A stretch of DNA of 64,000 bases from Methanobacteriota archaeon (GTDB lineage Archaea > Halobacteriota > Methanosarcinia > Methanotrichales > Methanotrichaceae), in assembly GCA_029553285.1 (NCBI GenBank), contig JAKPCO010000089.1, forward strand, positions 1 through 64,000, in the 5' to 3' direction. Numbering within the stretch: position 1 is the stretch's first letter; each line of letters opens with the position of its first letter. Shown one piece after another: positions 34,316 to 48,012 of this stretch. A program made the translations under genes and the position numbers. The notes beneath the pieces were generated by a model that was not told where the DNA came from, did no database searches, and saw only the letters and a list, made by a program, of their open reading frames with translations.

Positions 34316-34810
34316 ATGGGTATTTTGGCACGAGCCTGGAAGTTCGGAAACGATATCGACACGGATGTGATCATCCCTGGGCGGTATCTTGTGATAAATG
34401 ATCCAGAGGAGCTGGCCAAGCACCTCTTTGAGGGGATCAGGCCGGAGTTCGCTGAGAGCGTTCGACCTGGAGACGTCATAGTCGCTGGAACCAACTTCGG
34501 GTGCGGTTCATCCAGAGAGCATGCACCGCTTGCCATCAAGGCAGCCGGAGTGGAGGCGGTCGTTGCAAGGTCCTTTGCGAGGATCTTCTTCAGGAACTCC
34601 ATAAACATAGGGTTGCCGCTGCTCATCTGCGCTGATGCGGAGAAAATAGATGATGGCGACTCTGTGGTGGTGGATATCTCTGAGGGTATCGTACAGAACA
34701 TCTCCAAGAAGGAGTCTTATCCAACAACACCGCTGCCCCCGTTCCTCCAGGAGATAGTGAGATCGGGAGGCCTTTTGAATTATACAAAGAAACAGGTGGT
34801 GAGAGCATAA
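34316..34810 (+). CDS. leuD: 3-isopropylmalate dehydratase small subunit
   Basis: 164 residues from ATG 34316 (TTG 34310 also open). '[18 protein letters not shown]' and '[14 protein letters not shown]' mark the swivel domain of the aconitase family. Substrate choice depends on the loop after 'GRY': YLRT in homoaconitase small subunits, YLVx in isopropylmalate isomerase. Here it is YLVI, which favours LeuD. leuB follows. leuC is not in the window. Confidence 0.88.
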   Translation: MGILARAWKFGNDIDTDVIIPGRYLVINDPEELAKHLFEGIRPEFAESVRPGDVIVAGTNFGCGSSREHAPLAIKAAGVEAVVARSFARIFFRNSINIGLPLLICADAEKIDDGDSVVVDISEGIVQNISKKESYPTTPLPPFLQEIVRSGGLLNYTKKQVVRA

Positions 34811-35931
34811 ATTACAAGGTACCTGTCATACCGGGCGATGGCATAGGGCCTGAGATCATAGCAGAGGGCAAGAAGGTGCTGGAGGCTGCTGCGGAGAGGC
34901 ACGGCTTTGGCATCGAGTGGATCGAGTATCCACTTGGCGCGGATCACTACCTAAGGACAGGGGAGCTCGTGAGTGAGGAGACGCTGAAAGAGCTCGGGCG
35001 TTACAGAGCGATATACCTCGGGGCCATAGGAGATCCCAGAGTGAGGCCGGGGGTTCTTGAGAAGGGTATCCTCCTGGCGATGAGGTTCTACTTCGACCAG
35101 TACATAAACCTCAGGCCCGTCAAGCTACTGGAGGGGGTATGGACACCGCTCAAGGATAAGGGCCCGAAGGACATAGATTTTGTGGTGGTCAGGGAGAACA
35201 CAGAGGACTTCTACATAGGCCAGGGCGGAAGGGCCAGATCCGGGAGGAGCCACGCAGATCTCGAGGTGAAAAGAGCCCTCTACAACGTGAAGTTCGGCCT
35301 CGATATAGATTCTGACAGCGAGGAGATCGCGTACCAGATAGGAATGGTATCCAGGGAGGGATGCACCAGGGTGATAAAGTACGCATTCGATCTTGCGATG
35401 CAGAGAAGAAAGCACGTCTCAAGCGTCGACAAGGCGAACGTTCTGAGCGACATCTATGGCTTCTGGCGCGAGATCTTCGAGGATGTGAGAAAGGGATACC
35501 CTGAGGTCACCACGGATTTCAACTTTGTGGATGCGATAACGATGTGGTTCGTCAAGAACCCGGAATGGTTTGATGTCGTTGTCGCGCCCAACATGTTTGG
35601 CGATATCATCACAGACCTCGGAGCGATGATACAGGGCGGCCTCGGGCTTGCGCCTGGTGCGAACCTGAATCCAGAGGGGACGAGCATGTTCGAGCCGATC
35701 CATGGCAGCGCTCCGAAGTACAGGGGCATGAACAAGATCAACCCGATCGCAACGATATGGGCAGGCGCGATGCTCCTGGAGCACCTGGGCGAGAGGGAGG
35801 CAGCCAGGGATATAGTGAAAGCGATAGAGCTCAGCCTGCGTGAGGGAAGGGTGAGAACATACGACCTCGGCGGCAGCTCCACCACATCTGAGGTGGGTGA
35901 TGAGATAGCCAGGCTTGTGAGGAACTTATAA
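34807..35931 (+). CDS. leuB: 3-isopropylmalate dehydrogenase, probable ATA start
   Basis: 374 residues if begun at ATA 34807. Oxidative decarboxylase of the isopropylmalate/isocitrate family; '[17 protein letters not shown]', '[13 protein letters not shown]', '[16 protein letters not shown]' and '[17 protein letters not shown]' are diagnostic; '[19 protein letters not shown]' is of the tartrate/malate-dehydrogenase-like clade. Between the stop at 34681 and GTG 34876 there is no in-frame ATG, GTG or TTG, yet the essential PGDGIGPE lies there (34828-34854). ATA 34807 has a GGTGGTGAG site 4 bases upstream and overlaps the leuD stop as ATAA, like ATGA overlaps elsewhere. A GTG 34876 start would delete the motif. 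Confidence 0.88.
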   Translation: MNYKVPVIPGDGIGPEIIAEGKKVLEAAAERHGFGIEWIEYPLGADHYLRTGELVSEETLKELGRYRAIYLGAIGDPRVRPGVLEKGILLAMRFYFDQYINLRPVKLLEGVWTPLKDKGPKDIDFVVVRENTEDFYIGQGGRARSGRSHADLEVKRALYNVKFGLDIDSDSEEIAYQIGMVSREGCTRVIKYAFDLAMQRRKHVSSVDKANVLSDIYGFWREIFEDVRKGYPEVTTDFNFVDAITMWFVKNPEWFDVVVAPNMFGDIITDLGAMIQGGLGLAPGANLNPEGTSMFEPIHGSAPKYRGMNKINPIATIWAGAMLLEHLGEREAARDIVKAIELSLREGRVRTYDLGGSSTTSEVGDEIARLVRNL

Positions 35932-35934
35932 AAG
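35926..35934 (+). promoter_or_regulatory. TATA box upstream of tRNA-Lys and RNA polymerase operon
   Basis: TTATAAAAG overlaps the leuB stop; a second TTTATGCAT (35944-35952) follows. Either would start transcription 35-60 bases ahead of tRNA-Lys. Confidence 0.45.
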
Positions 35935-36016
35935 GGAAAAAGCTTTATGCATGTTTCTTTAAAGAGGGGAGCAGTGCAGCTCAACGTTCACAGTTCGTGG
36001 GCTCGTATGCTCATGG

Positions 36017-36104
36017 GGGCTCGTAGCTCAGTTAGGCAGAGCGCCTGGCTTTTAAATTTTATGAAGACACCAGGTGGCCGAGGGTTCAAATCCCCCCGAG
36101 CCCG
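36017..36104 (+). tRNA. tRNA-Lys(TTT) with 14-nt intron
   Basis: Acceptor GGGCTCG / CGAGCCC, D stem GCTC/GAGC, anticodon stem CCTGG / CCAGG. The loop CTTTTA..A is interrupted after position 37 by 14 bases (36055-36068, aattttatgaagac), a canonical archaeal intron site. T loop TTCAAAT. The T stem GAGGG / CCCCC has one A-C mismatch (36081 with 36095). The discriminator is G; CCA is not encoded. It lies 27 bp ahead of rpoH. Confidence 0.92.
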
Positions 36105-36131
36105 TATGTAGCTTTTCTGGGAGGAGATCGG

Positions 36132-36368
36132 ATGAAGAGGTTTGCCGTACAGGATCACGAGCTGGTACCGGAACACATCCTCCTCACTCCAGAGGAGGCC
36201 CAGCAGGTCCTGATGCAGTACGGTGTAGAGGCGCGCCATCTGCCGAAGATCCACGTCACGGATCCAGTTGCTAAGGAGATTGGCGCCAAGGTAGGGGATA
36301 TAATAAAGATAAAGCGCAAGAGCCCCACGGCAAAGGAGTCGATATTTTACAGGCTCGTTATCGATTGA
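36132..36368 (+). CDS. rpoH: DNA-directed RNA polymerase subunit H
   Basis: 78 residues. 'FAVQDHELVPEHILLTPEEA' and 'LPKIHVTDPVAKEIGAKVGDIIKI' are the RPB5-like archaeal subunit H. A strong GGGAGGAG site precedes the ATG. It is the first gene of the H-B''-B'-A'-A'' operon, and its stop overlaps a TTG start of rpoB'' by 4 bp. Confidence 0.95.
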   Translation: MKRFAVQDHELVPEHILLTPEEAQQVLMQYGVEARHLPKIHVTDPVAKEIGAKVGDIIKIKRKSPTAKESIFYRLVID

Positions 36369-37876
36369 AGAGGGTGATTCAAGATTTGCTGGACAGAAGC
36401 GTTCTTTACAGGGCCTATTTTACCAAGGACAAGTTGGTGCACCACCACATAAATTCATTCAACGAATTCATAGACAGAGGTCTGCAGAAGGTTATCGATG
36501 AGGTCAGGATAATAGAGACGAACATCGAGAACACCTACGTCAAGCTCGGCAAGATCAGGGTGGAGAAGCCTGTGGTCATGGAGGCTGACGGATCTGTCGA
36601 GAGGCTCTATCCGAACGATGCCCGTCTCAGGAACCTGACCTATGCGTCGCCAATAAAGCTCGAGATGTCCATAGTCGACAGGGGCGAGGAGAAGGAGCCG
36701 GTCGAGGCGATGATCGGCATGCTCCCGATCATGGTGATGTCGAAGGTCTGCAACCTCTACGGCATGAGCGAGGAGGAGATGGTCTCCTACGGAGAGGATC
36801 CCCTCGATCCTGGAGGATACTTTATAGTGAACGGATCCGAGCGCGTCATAATGACGCTCGAGGATCTGGCGCCCAACAAGATACTCGTCGAGTACAATCA
36901 GAGGTACGATGAGTTCATAGAGGTTGCGAAGGTCTTCAGCCAGAGGCAGGGCTACAGGTCTCTCGTCATAGTGGAGCGCGGCAAGCGATCGATACTAGAG
37001 GTCTCATTCCCGTCTGTCGCTGGCAGGATAAACTTCGTGACTCTTGTAAGAGCCCTCGGACTCGAGACTGATATGGACATAGTGAAGGCCGTATCAGATA
37101 ACCCCGAGATCATGAAGTTCATGCTCGAGAACCTCGAGGAGGCTGAAGTCTCGACGACAGAAGAGGCCCTGGAGAAGATAGGCAACAGGGTCGCGGCCGG
37201 CCAGGCGAAGGAGTACCAGAAGAAGCGTGCCGCTTATGTCCTGGACAGATACCTGCTTCCGCATATAGGAGTGGAGGAGAAGGACAGGTACGCTAAGGCT
37301 CTCTTCCTCTCAAGAATGGCTGAGGCGTGCTTCGAGCTGGCGCTTGGTAAAAGAGGAGAGGACGACAAGGACCACTATGCGAATAAGAGGCTGAAGCTCT
37401 CCGGAGACCTGATGGAAGATCTCTTCAGGGTCGCATTCAACAGGCTCACCAGGGATATCAAGTACCAGCTCGAGCGCGCCAGCATGCGCAACAGGGAGCT
37501 GAATGTCATCACCACAGTGAGGGCGGATGTTCTGACGGAGAGGATGATACATCCTCTCGCAACAGGCAACTGGGTTGGTGGCAGGACCGGCGTATCGCAG
37601 CTTCTGGATAGAACGGATTACATGGCGAGCCTGAGCCATCTCAGGAGGGTCATATCGCCGCTATCGAGATCGCAGCCGCACTTTGAGGCCAGGGATCTCC
37701 ATGCGACACAGTGGGGAAGGATATGCCCGAGCGAGACTCCCGAGGGGCCGAACTGCGGGCTGGTCAAGAACTTCGCTCAGGGAGTTGAGCTCTCAAAGGG
37801 CGTTGAGGATTACGAAGAGGTCAAGACCATGCTGATCAATCTCGGTGTGAGGCCGGTAGGTGGTTATGGTGGCTGA
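36365..37876 (+). CDS. rpoB2: DNA-directed RNA polymerase subunit B''
   Basis: 503 residues, the N-terminal half of the beta-like subunit. '[17 protein letters not shown]', '[12 protein letters not shown]' and the fork-region '[23 protein letters not shown]' are diagnostic. Start: TTG 36365 overlaps the rpoH stop; GTG 36374 is the alternative. B is split into B'' and B' as in most methanogens. It overlaps rpoB' by about 11 bp. Confidence 0.95.
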   Translation: MKRVIQDLLDRSVLYRAYFTKDKLVHHHINSFNEFIDRGLQKVIDEVRIIETNIENTYVKLGKIRVEKPVVMEADGSVERLYPNDARLRNLTYASPIKLEMSIVDRGEEKEPVEAMIGMLPIMVMSKVCNLYGMSEEEMVSYGEDPLDPGGYFIVNGSERVIMTLEDLAPNKILVEYNQRYDEFIEVAKVFSQRQGYRSLVIVERGKRSILEVSFPSVAGRINFVTLVRALGLETDMDIVKAVSDNPEIMKFMLENLEEAEVSTTEEALEKIGNRVAAGQAKEYQKKRAAYVLDRYLLPHIGVEEKDRYAKALFLSRMAEACFELALGKRGEDDKDHYANKRLKLSGDLMEDLFRVAFNRLTRDIKYQLERASMRNRELNVITTVRADVLTERMIHPLATGNWVGGRTGVSQLLDRTDYMASLSHLRRVISPLSRSQPHFEARDLHATQWGRICPSETPEGPNCGLVKNFAQGVELSKGVEDYEEVKTMLINLGVRPVGGYGG

Positions 37877-39683
37877 TGCCAGGGTTTTCATAAATGGAGA
37901 GATAGTCGGGCATCATCCGGAGCCCGAGAAGCTCGTGGCCGAGATCAGGCGTTTGAGAAGAGCCGGCGTGATAAGCAATCAGATCAATGTCGCATACTAC
38001 GACAGAACAAACGAGATTGTGATAAACACAGACTCTGGAAGGGCGAGAAGGCCTCTTATCATCGTGGAGAACGGACAGCCCCTTGTCACAGAGGAGGATA
38101 TTCGGAGACTGGAGCGGGGAGAGGCGACCTTTGATGATCTTGTTCGAGAGGGAAAGATTGAGTATCTCGATGCCGAGGAGGAGGAGAATGCCTACATAGC
38201 GATCTGGGAGAATGATCTCACAGAGGAGCATACGCATCTCGAGGTCGATCCGTCTCTAATCCTGGGGATATGCACAGCACTGGTCCCGTACCCGGAGCAC
38301 AACGCGAGCCCGAGGAATACCATGGGCGCCGGCATGATCAAGCAGTGTCTTGGCTTCCCGATGGCGAACATCCGCCTGAGACCTGACACACGGGGCCACT
38401 ATCTCCATTACCCACAGCAGCCCATTGTCAGTACAAGAACCGCCAAGGCAATCGGTTTCGATAAAAGGCCAGCGGGCCAGAACTTCGTCGTGGCGGTTCT
38501 CGCATACGAGGGGTACAACATCGAGGACGCCCTGGTGATGAACAAGAGCGCCGTCGAGCGCGGGCTTGCCAGATCTCATTTCTTCAGAGTATCAGAGGCA
38601 GAGGAGAGGAAATACCCTGGGGGTCAGGAGGACAAGTTTGAAATTCCCGATCTCGAGGTCAGGGGCGCGAGGGGCTCTGAGACCTACGGCCAGCTCGATG
38701 CCGACGGTCTTGTAAATCCGAACGCTGATGTCGGTCCCAACGATGTGCTTATAGGCAAGACGAGCCCGCCGAGGTTCCTTGAGGAGCCGACAGAGTTCGG
38801 AATCAGCCCGCAGCAGAGGCGCGAGACTTCTGTCACGATGAGGTCCAACGAGAAGGGCGTCGTCGATCTGGTCATCCTCACAGAATCGCAGAACGGCAAC
38901 CGGCTCGCCAAGGTAAAAACCCGTGACCAGAGGATCCCCGAGCTAGGAGACAAGTTCGCATCACGCCACGGTCAGAAGGGTGTTGTGGGTCTTCTTCTCC
39001 CCCAGGAGGATATGCCGTTCAGCGAGAGCGGCATGGTCCCGGATCTTCTTCTCAACCCGCACGCAATCCCATCGAGAATGACAGTCGGGCACGTCCTCGA
39101 GATGATCGGCGGGAAGGTGGGTTCGCTTGAGGGAAGGTTCATAGATGCGACCGCGTTTCTCGGAGAGAAGGAGTGGGATCTCAGGAGCGCTCTGACAAGG
39201 CTAGGATTCGCCCATACAGGAAAAGAGGTTCTGTACGATGGAGCGACCGGCGAGAGGATACAGGCCGACATATTTGTCGGGGTGATCCTGTACCAGAAGC
39301 TGTACCACATGGTCACCGGAAAGATGCATGCGAGATCACGCGGCCCTGTGCAGGTGCTCACCAGGCAGCCGACAGAGGGCAGGGCTAGAGAGGGCGGACT
39401 GAGGTTCGGAGAGATGGAACGCGATGTGCTCATAGCCCATGGCGCTGCTCTTGCGCTGAAGGAGAGGCTCGTCGAGGAGTCAGATAAAGTAACGGAACTC
39501 GTGTGCAGCAAATGCGGAGTCATAGCGATTCACGATCGGAGAAGAAATATGGACCTCTGCCCGGTATGCGGCACCGACTCTGACATATACCCCGTGGAGA
39601 TGAGCTATGCGTTCAAGCTTCTGCTTGACGAGATAAAATCGCTGGGCGTGGCACCGCGCCTCATGCTGGAGGATGCAGTTTAG
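37866..39683 (+). CDS. rpoB1: DNA-directed RNA polymerase subunit B'
   Basis: 605 residues from ATG 37866 (GTG 37860 also open). Holds the catalytic hybrid-binding half of the beta subunit: '[19 protein letters not shown]', '[20 protein letters not shown]', '[13 protein letters not shown]', '[14 protein letters not shown]', and a C-terminal zinc ribbon '[23 protein letters not shown]' (in parts). An AGGTGG ribosome-binding site lies just upstream. Confidence 0.95.
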   Translation: MVADARVFINGEIVGHHPEPEKLVAEIRRLRRAGVISNQINVAYYDRTNEIVINTDSGRARRPLIIVENGQPLVTEEDIRRLERGEATFDDLVREGKIEYLDAEEEENAYIAIWENDLTEEHTHLEVDPSLILGICTALVPYPEHNASPRNTMGAGMIKQCLGFPMANIRLRPDTRGHYLHYPQQPIVSTRTAKAIGFDKRPAGQNFVVAVLAYEGYNIEDALVMNKSAVERGLARSHFFRVSEAEERKYPGGQEDKFEIPDLEVRGARGSETYGQLDADGLVNPNADVGPNDVLIGKTSPPRFLEEPTEFGISPQQRRETSVTMRSNEKGVVDLVILTESQNGNRLAKVKTRDQRIPELGDKFASRHGQKGVVGLLLPQEDMPFSESGMVPDLLLNPHAIPSRMTVGHVLEMIGGKVGSLEGRFIDATAFLGEKEWDLRSALTRLGFAHTGKEVLYDGATGERIQADIFVGVILYQKLYHMVTGKMHARSRGPVQVLTRQPTEGRAREGGLRFGEMERDVLIAHGAALALKERLVEESDKVTELVCSKCGVIAIHDRRRNMDLCPVCGTDSDIYPVEMSYAFKLLLDEIKSLGVAPRLMLEDAV

Positions 39684-39691
39684 GTGATGGA

Positions 39692-43773
<4,082 letters not shown>

Positions 43774-43781
<8 letters not shown>

Positions 43782-44205
43782 GTTCAAGCTCACAACAGAG
43801 GGAATAAGATACATAGCGCTCTTTGAGAGCCTCACGGGCGGCATGGCAAGGGACTGCATCGTTGACGAGGAGAACGACAGGATAATCTTCGTCATACAGA
43901 AGGGCGATATGGGAGCCGCGATCGGCAGAAAGGGAAGCAATATAAACCGCGTCAAGAAGTCCATTGGAAAACAGATAGAGATAGTCGAGTACAGCGATGA
44001 TGTAAAGGAGTTCCTGCAGAACCTCTTCCAGCCGGCGGATGTCAAGAACATCATGGTGGTCAACAAGAACAACAAGCGATTGGCTTATGTAGAGGTAGCC
44101 AACAAGGACAAGGGTATTGCCATAGGGCGGGACGGCCGAAACATACTTAAAGCCAAGATGCTGGCACAGAGGCATCATGGCGTTGATGATATAATCATAC
44201 AGTGA
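43774..44205 (+). CDS. nusA: Transcription factor NusA-like (two KH domains)
   Basis: 143 residues from MSEFKLTTEGIRYIAL; the frame is open 11 codons upstream. Two KH motifs: 'GDMGAAIGRKGSNINRVKK' and 'KGIAIGRDGRNILKAKML'. Archaeal NusA has only the KH part, so this is full-length. It overlaps L30e by 8 bp. Confidence 0.93.
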
Positions 44206-44255
44206 GCGGCAAAACGCCCTGAAAGAATCAGAAACTCACGATCAACGGTGATTAA

Positions 44256-44684
44256 ATGGGAATGGGAATCAATGCTGCCAGGAAGATGGAAGATGACTGG
44301 AAGAAGCTGAGGTGGAGCGATCCTCATTACTGCAGGCGGGCTCTCGGCCTCAAGGTCAAGGCAGATCCTCTGGGCGGGGCTCCCAGGGCGAGGGGCATCG
44401 TTCTGGAGAAGGTGGGCGTCGAGGCGAAGCAGCCCAACTCGGCCATACGCAAGTGTGTGAGGATACAGCTGATAAAGAACGGAAGGCAGGTCACGGCATT
44501 CTGCCCGGGCGATGGCGCCATAGGGTTCATAGATGAGCACGATGAGGTCATCGTCGAGAGGATCGGCGGAAGAATGGGCAGATCGATGGGTGACATACCT
44601 GGCGTGAGGTTCAAGGTCGTCGCTGTGAACAATGTCTCTCTCGAGGAGATGGTCTCGGGCCGCAAGGAGAAGCCGGTAAGGTGA
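44256..44684 (+). CDS. rps12: 30S ribosomal protein S12
   Basis: 142 residues. The invariant decoding loop '[15 protein letters not shown]' and '[17 protein letters not shown]' are present. A GGTGA site precedes ATG 44256. A 50-bp gap after nusA. Confidence 0.95.
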   Translation: MGMGINAARKMEDDWKKLRWSDPHYCRRALGLKVKADPLGGAPRARGIVLEKVGVEAKQPNSAIRKCVRIQLIKNGRQVTAFCPGDGAIGFIDEHDEVIVERIGGRMGRSMGDIPGVRFKVVAVNNVSLEEMVSGRKEKPVR

Positions 44685-44688
44685 TCTT

Positions 44689-45246
44689 GTGAAGGTGTTT
44701 GGAAAGTGGGATGCATCAGAGGTGGAGATCCCGGATCTGAGCGTGAAGGGCTACATCAACCTGAAGCCGAGGGCCGTGATGCACACCGGCGGCAGGCATG
44801 CGAAGCAGCAGTTCAAGAAGTCCGAGCTTCATGTGGTCGAGCGTCTGATCAACAAGATGATGAGGAAGGAGAAGAACACGGGCCAGAAGCAGACTGCGTA
44901 CAGGATAGTCGAGGAGGCCTTTGATATAATCCATTCGCGGACGAAGGAGAACCCGCTCTCCGTCCTGGTCAGGGCGATCTCAAACGCTGGACCGCGTGAG
45001 GAGGTTGTCAGGCTCAAGTATGGCGGCATCACTGTCCCAAAGGCAGTGGATACCGCACCTCAGAGGCGCGTCGATACCGCGCTGATGCTCATAGCAAAGG
45101 GCGCATGGCAGGCATCGTTCAAGAGCAAGCGCTCCATCCAGAGCTGCCTGGCAGATGAGATCATAGCTGCTGCAAATTACGACGTGAAGAGCTTCGCTGT
45201 CAGCAGGAAGGACAGCATAGAGCGTGTGGCAAAGGCCGCCAGGTAG
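44689..45246 (+). CDS. rps7: 30S ribosomal protein S7
   Basis: 185 residues from GTG 44689, with AAGGTGATC just upstream. '[19 protein letters not shown]' and '[21 protein letters not shown]' fit archaeal uS7. The usual EF-2 gene does not follow; the operon ends here, and the next gene is on the other strand. Confidence 0.95.
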   Translation: MKVFGKWDASEVEIPDLSVKGYINLKPRAVMHTGGRHAKQQFKKSELHVVERLINKMMRKEKNTGQKQTAYRIVEEAFDIIHSRTKENPLSVLVRAISNAGPREEVVRLKYGGITVPKAVDTAPQRRVDTALMLIAKGAWQASFKSKRSIQSCLADEIIAAANYDVKSFAVSRKDSIERVAKAAR

Positions 45247-45343
45247 ATCTGGCCGCCAATCCCACGCCATAAGCAGCGCAAAATCTATCGCCTGGCCGAA
45301 TTTCGGCGTCGCATCCCTGGAATATCCGCGGGGCATTTGAAGT

Positions 45344-46066
45344 TTAGAGTCCATATTCTGCGGTGAGCGTCAGATCCGCTATCCTTTCCGGATGGGTGTA
45401 GATGTTCATCCTCTCCCCGCGGACAAATCCTATGAGTGTGATCCCTGCAGCATCTGCCATCTCGATGGCAAGACTGGTCGGCGCGCCCCTGGATGCGAGG
45501 ATCGGGATCCCCGCGCGCGAGCACTTCAGAGCGAGCCCTGAGGAGATGCGGCTTGTCAGCAGGACGAACACTCTCGAGAGCTCGATGCGCTCAAGCAGGC
45601 AGTGGCCTATGACCTTGTCCATCGCGTTATGCCTTCCTATATCTTCTGCCATCCATGCAGTGCCATCCTCACAGAAGACCCCAGCGCGGTGGAAGCCGCC
45701 TGTGATCCTGTGAGCATCTGAGTCGAGAAGCATGCGCATCGCGCGGAATATGGCATCTCTGCCCACCGAAAACCATTCAGTCTTTTCAGCATGCTCTTTG
45801 CGGTTCTGCTCCCCTGCCCCGCGAAGGGTCACATTTGCCCTCCGACCCTCAATGTGCATGGCATCGATCTCCTCCAGCACCCTTACGTACCCCTCCGAGA
45901 AGAGGTGGCCGGCGATGAACTCTCTGATGTGGCATGGGCTCAGCGATACTCTCCTGAGCAGATCTCCATTGATGCACAGCTCGATCTGGATCTCCTCAGC
46001 GACTGCATCCCGCACCACTGAGTGTCTCAGGCCATCGACTCTTATGCATGTGCATTCCTTTATCAT
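45344..46066 (-). CDS. FdhD-like protein lacking the CxxC sulfur-transfer motif
   Basis: 240 residues from MIKECTCIRVDGLRHS, with GGAGG upstream; the frame extends 41 codons further. FdhD hands sulfur from a desulfurase to the Mo/W-bis-MGD cofactor of formate dehydrogenase. Clear family motifs: 'ITGGFHRAGVF', 'AEDIGRHNAMDKVIG', 'LLTSRISSGLALK', 'GIPILASRGAPTSLAIEMA'. The CGxC (or CxxC) pair, normally just before the ITGG motif, is absent; the segment reads 'KTEWFSVGRDAIFRAMRML'. The nearest Cys are CEDG and HCLL. So it may bind cofactor without persulfide transfer. No fdh gene is close. Confidence 0.82.
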   Translation of the reverse strand: MIKECTCIRVDGLRHSVVRDAVAEEIQIELCINGDLLRRVSLSPCHIREFIAGHLFSEGYVRVLEEIDAMHIEGRRANVTLRGAGEQNRKEHAEKTEWFSVGRDAIFRAMRMLLDSDAHRITGGFHRAGVFCEDGTAWMAEDIGRHNAMDKVIGHCLLERIELSRVFVLLTSRISSGLALKCSRAGIPILASRGAPTSLAIEMADAAGITLIGFVRGERMNIYTHPERIADLTLTAEYGL

Positions 46067-46262
46067 GTTCCTCCATCTCTTCCATTTGCAGATATAGAAG
46101 TGGTCTCTGAACAGCTCATCGGGGCCTGACGGCCGACAGGTGATGCGCGACGACTGCTGCTTGACCGCTGGTCGCTGCGGCTGAGGCACACATTCTTAAA
46201 ACATGATGCATACTGGTTGAGGGAGGTGATGATGGCGCGGCCTCAAAGACTGCGCCCCTTCC

Positions 46263-47243
46263 ATGGAGCATGCCATAGAGACGAGAGGTCTTATCAAGAG
46301 GTTTGATGGCCTTGTAGCTGTCGACGACGTGAACCTCTCTGTGAGACGAGGGGAGATCTTCGGCCTGCTGGGCCCGAACGGCGCGGGAAAGAGCACGATA
46401 ATCAAGATGCTGACCACGATGCTCAGGCCGACTGAGGGGGAGGCGTATGTCTGGGGCCACCACATCGTGCGCGAGAGGGATGCGGTGAGAAGCTGCATCG
46501 GCGTGGTCTTCCAGGATCCGAGCGTCGATGGGAAGCTCACAGCGAGGGAGAACCTGGATTTTCACGGCAGGATGTATGGAATGCCAGGAGATGAGAGGAA
46601 GAGGAGGATCGCGGAGGTTCTGGAGCTTGTGGAGCTCTACGACAAGGCGGATGTGCTCCTCGAGGAGTTCTCGGGCGGCATGCGCAGGAGGCTCGAGATA
46701 GCCAGGGGGCTGATGCACAGGCCGCATGTTCTCTTTCTGGATGAGCCGACGCTTGGCCTGGACACCCAGACCAGGCGGTACATCTGGGATTACATCAGGA
46801 AGATGAACGGGGAGGAGGATGTCACTGTTGTGATCACAACACACTACATGGAGGAGGCAGACAACCTCTGCAATCGGGTCGCAATAATAGACCACGGCAG
46901 GATCGTGGCCCTCGACACCCCAATCTCCCTGAAGAGCATGATCGGCACCGATACCCTGACCCTGGAGGTGAGGGATGGTCTGGAGCGGCTCCGCGATGTC
47001 CTGCTGGGGTTCGAGTGGGTGCGCTCATTCGACGCGAGCAACGGATACGTCAGGCTGAGCGTGGACTCTGCTCAGTCGAGGATCCCGGAGGTCGTGCTGG
47101 CCGCATGCCGTGCAGGCGTGCGGATAAAATCAGTCAGCGTCCACGAGCCGACCCTGGAGGATGTATTTCTCAGGTACACAGGCAGGAGCATGAGGGATGA
47201 GACCGGAAAGGGCGATCTTGTAAGAGCTTTGATGAGGAGGTAG
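46263..47243 (+). CDS. ABC-2 type exporter, ATP-binding protein
   Basis: 326 residues. Walker A 'GPNGAGKST', signature 'FSGGMRRRLEIARGL', Walker B 'VLFLDEPTLGLD', 'ITTHYMEEAD'. It is of the DrrA (drug/lipid exporter) type, with a C-terminal accessory region. No ribosome-binding site precedes ATG 46263; instead GAGGTGATG precedes a 25-codon frame at 46229-46306 that overlaps the start. The permease follows 1 bp later. Confidence 0.92.
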   Translation: MEHAIETRGLIKRFDGLVAVDDVNLSVRRGEIFGLLGPNGAGKSTIIKMLTTMLRPTEGEAYVWGHHIVRERDAVRSCIGVVFQDPSVDGKLTARENLDFHGRMYGMPGDERKRRIAEVLELVELYDKADVLLEEFSGGMRRRLEIARGLMHRPHVLFLDEPTLGLDTQTRRYIWDYIRKMNGEEDVTVVITTHYMEEADNLCNRVAIIDHGRIVALDTPISLKSMIGTDTLTLEVRDGLERLRDVLLGFEWVRSFDASNGYVRLSVDSAQSRIPEVVLAACRAGVRIKSVSVHEPTLEDVFLRYTGRSMRDETGKGDLVRALMRR

Positions 47244-47244
47244 C

Positions 47245-48012
47245 ATGAGAGCGTTCGATCCTTACGCGATATACAGCCTCTGGCTGAGGGAGATGATACG
47301 GTTCTTCAGGCTGAAATCCAGGGTTGTGGGATCGATAGCCCCGCCGTTCTTCTTCCTGGCGTTCCTGGGAACAGGCTTCAGCGGCATGGCATCCCGGGTT
47401 CCCGCCGGGGTGGATTACATAAACTATCTCGCCCCCGGGATAATAGGCATGACGCTGCTCTTCAGCTCGACGTTCGCAGGGATGTCGGTTCTCTGGGACA
47501 GGGAGTTCGGATTTCTCAGGGAGATAATGGTCGCGCCTGTGACAAGGCTCTCTATAGTGCTGGGAAGGACCGCGGGAGGCGTGACCCAGGCAGTGCTCCA
47601 GGGTATCATAATACTGATACCCGGGATAGCGATGGGCGTGAAAATAAAGGGGCTGACAGGACTGATTCTATCAGTTGCGCTCATGGTCCTCATATCCGCC
47701 ACATTCATAGGAGTCGGTCTCGCTTTCGCATCCCGGATGAAGGACATGTCCGGATTCAGCCTGATAATGAACTTCATGATCTTCCCGGTCTTCCTGCTAT
47801 CAGGAGCGCTCTTCCCAGTGCAGAACCTGCCAGAGCCGGTCAGGATACTCTCCTACATCGATCCCCTGACATATGGGGTCGATGCGCTGAGAGGCTGTCT
47901 CGTTGGCGCGAACTCGTTTCCCATCATCATTGACACGCTCCTCCTCGCAGGATGCTGCGCAGCAACCATGGCGATAGGGGCGTACCTGTTCGAGATGAGC
48001 GATGTCGATTAG
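47245..48012 (+). CDS. ABC-2 type exporter, permease
   Basis: 255 residues with about six hydrophobic segments ('VVGSIAPPFFFLAFLGTGF', 'LAPGIIGMTLLFSSTFAGM', 'LILSVALMVLISATFIGVGLAFA' in parts, 'LIMNFMIFPVFLLSGALFP', 'LLLAGCCAATMAIGAYLF'). 'FSPVQNLPEP..R.LSYIDPLTYGVDALRG' pattern is the ABC-2/DrrB family. It forms the exporter with the preceding ATPase; the substrate is unknown. Confidence 0.92.
   Translation: MRAFDPYAIYSLWLREMIRFFRLKSRVVGSIAPPFFFLAFLGTGFSGMASRVPAGVDYINYLAPGIIGMTLLFSSTFAGMSVLWDREFGFLREIMVAPVTRLSIVLGRTAGGVTQAVLQGIIILIPGIAMGVKIKGLTGLILSVALMVLISATFIGVGLAFASRMKDMSGFSLIMNFMIFPVFLLSGALFPVQNLPEPVRILSYIDPLTYGVDALRGCLVGANSFPIIIDTLLLAGCCAATMAIGAYLFEMSDVD

Noticed and set aside
35998-36025. 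Repeated GGGCTCGTA before tRNA-Lys as an attachment site
   Set aside because: Only 9 bp, no integrase in the window, and no cargo region.
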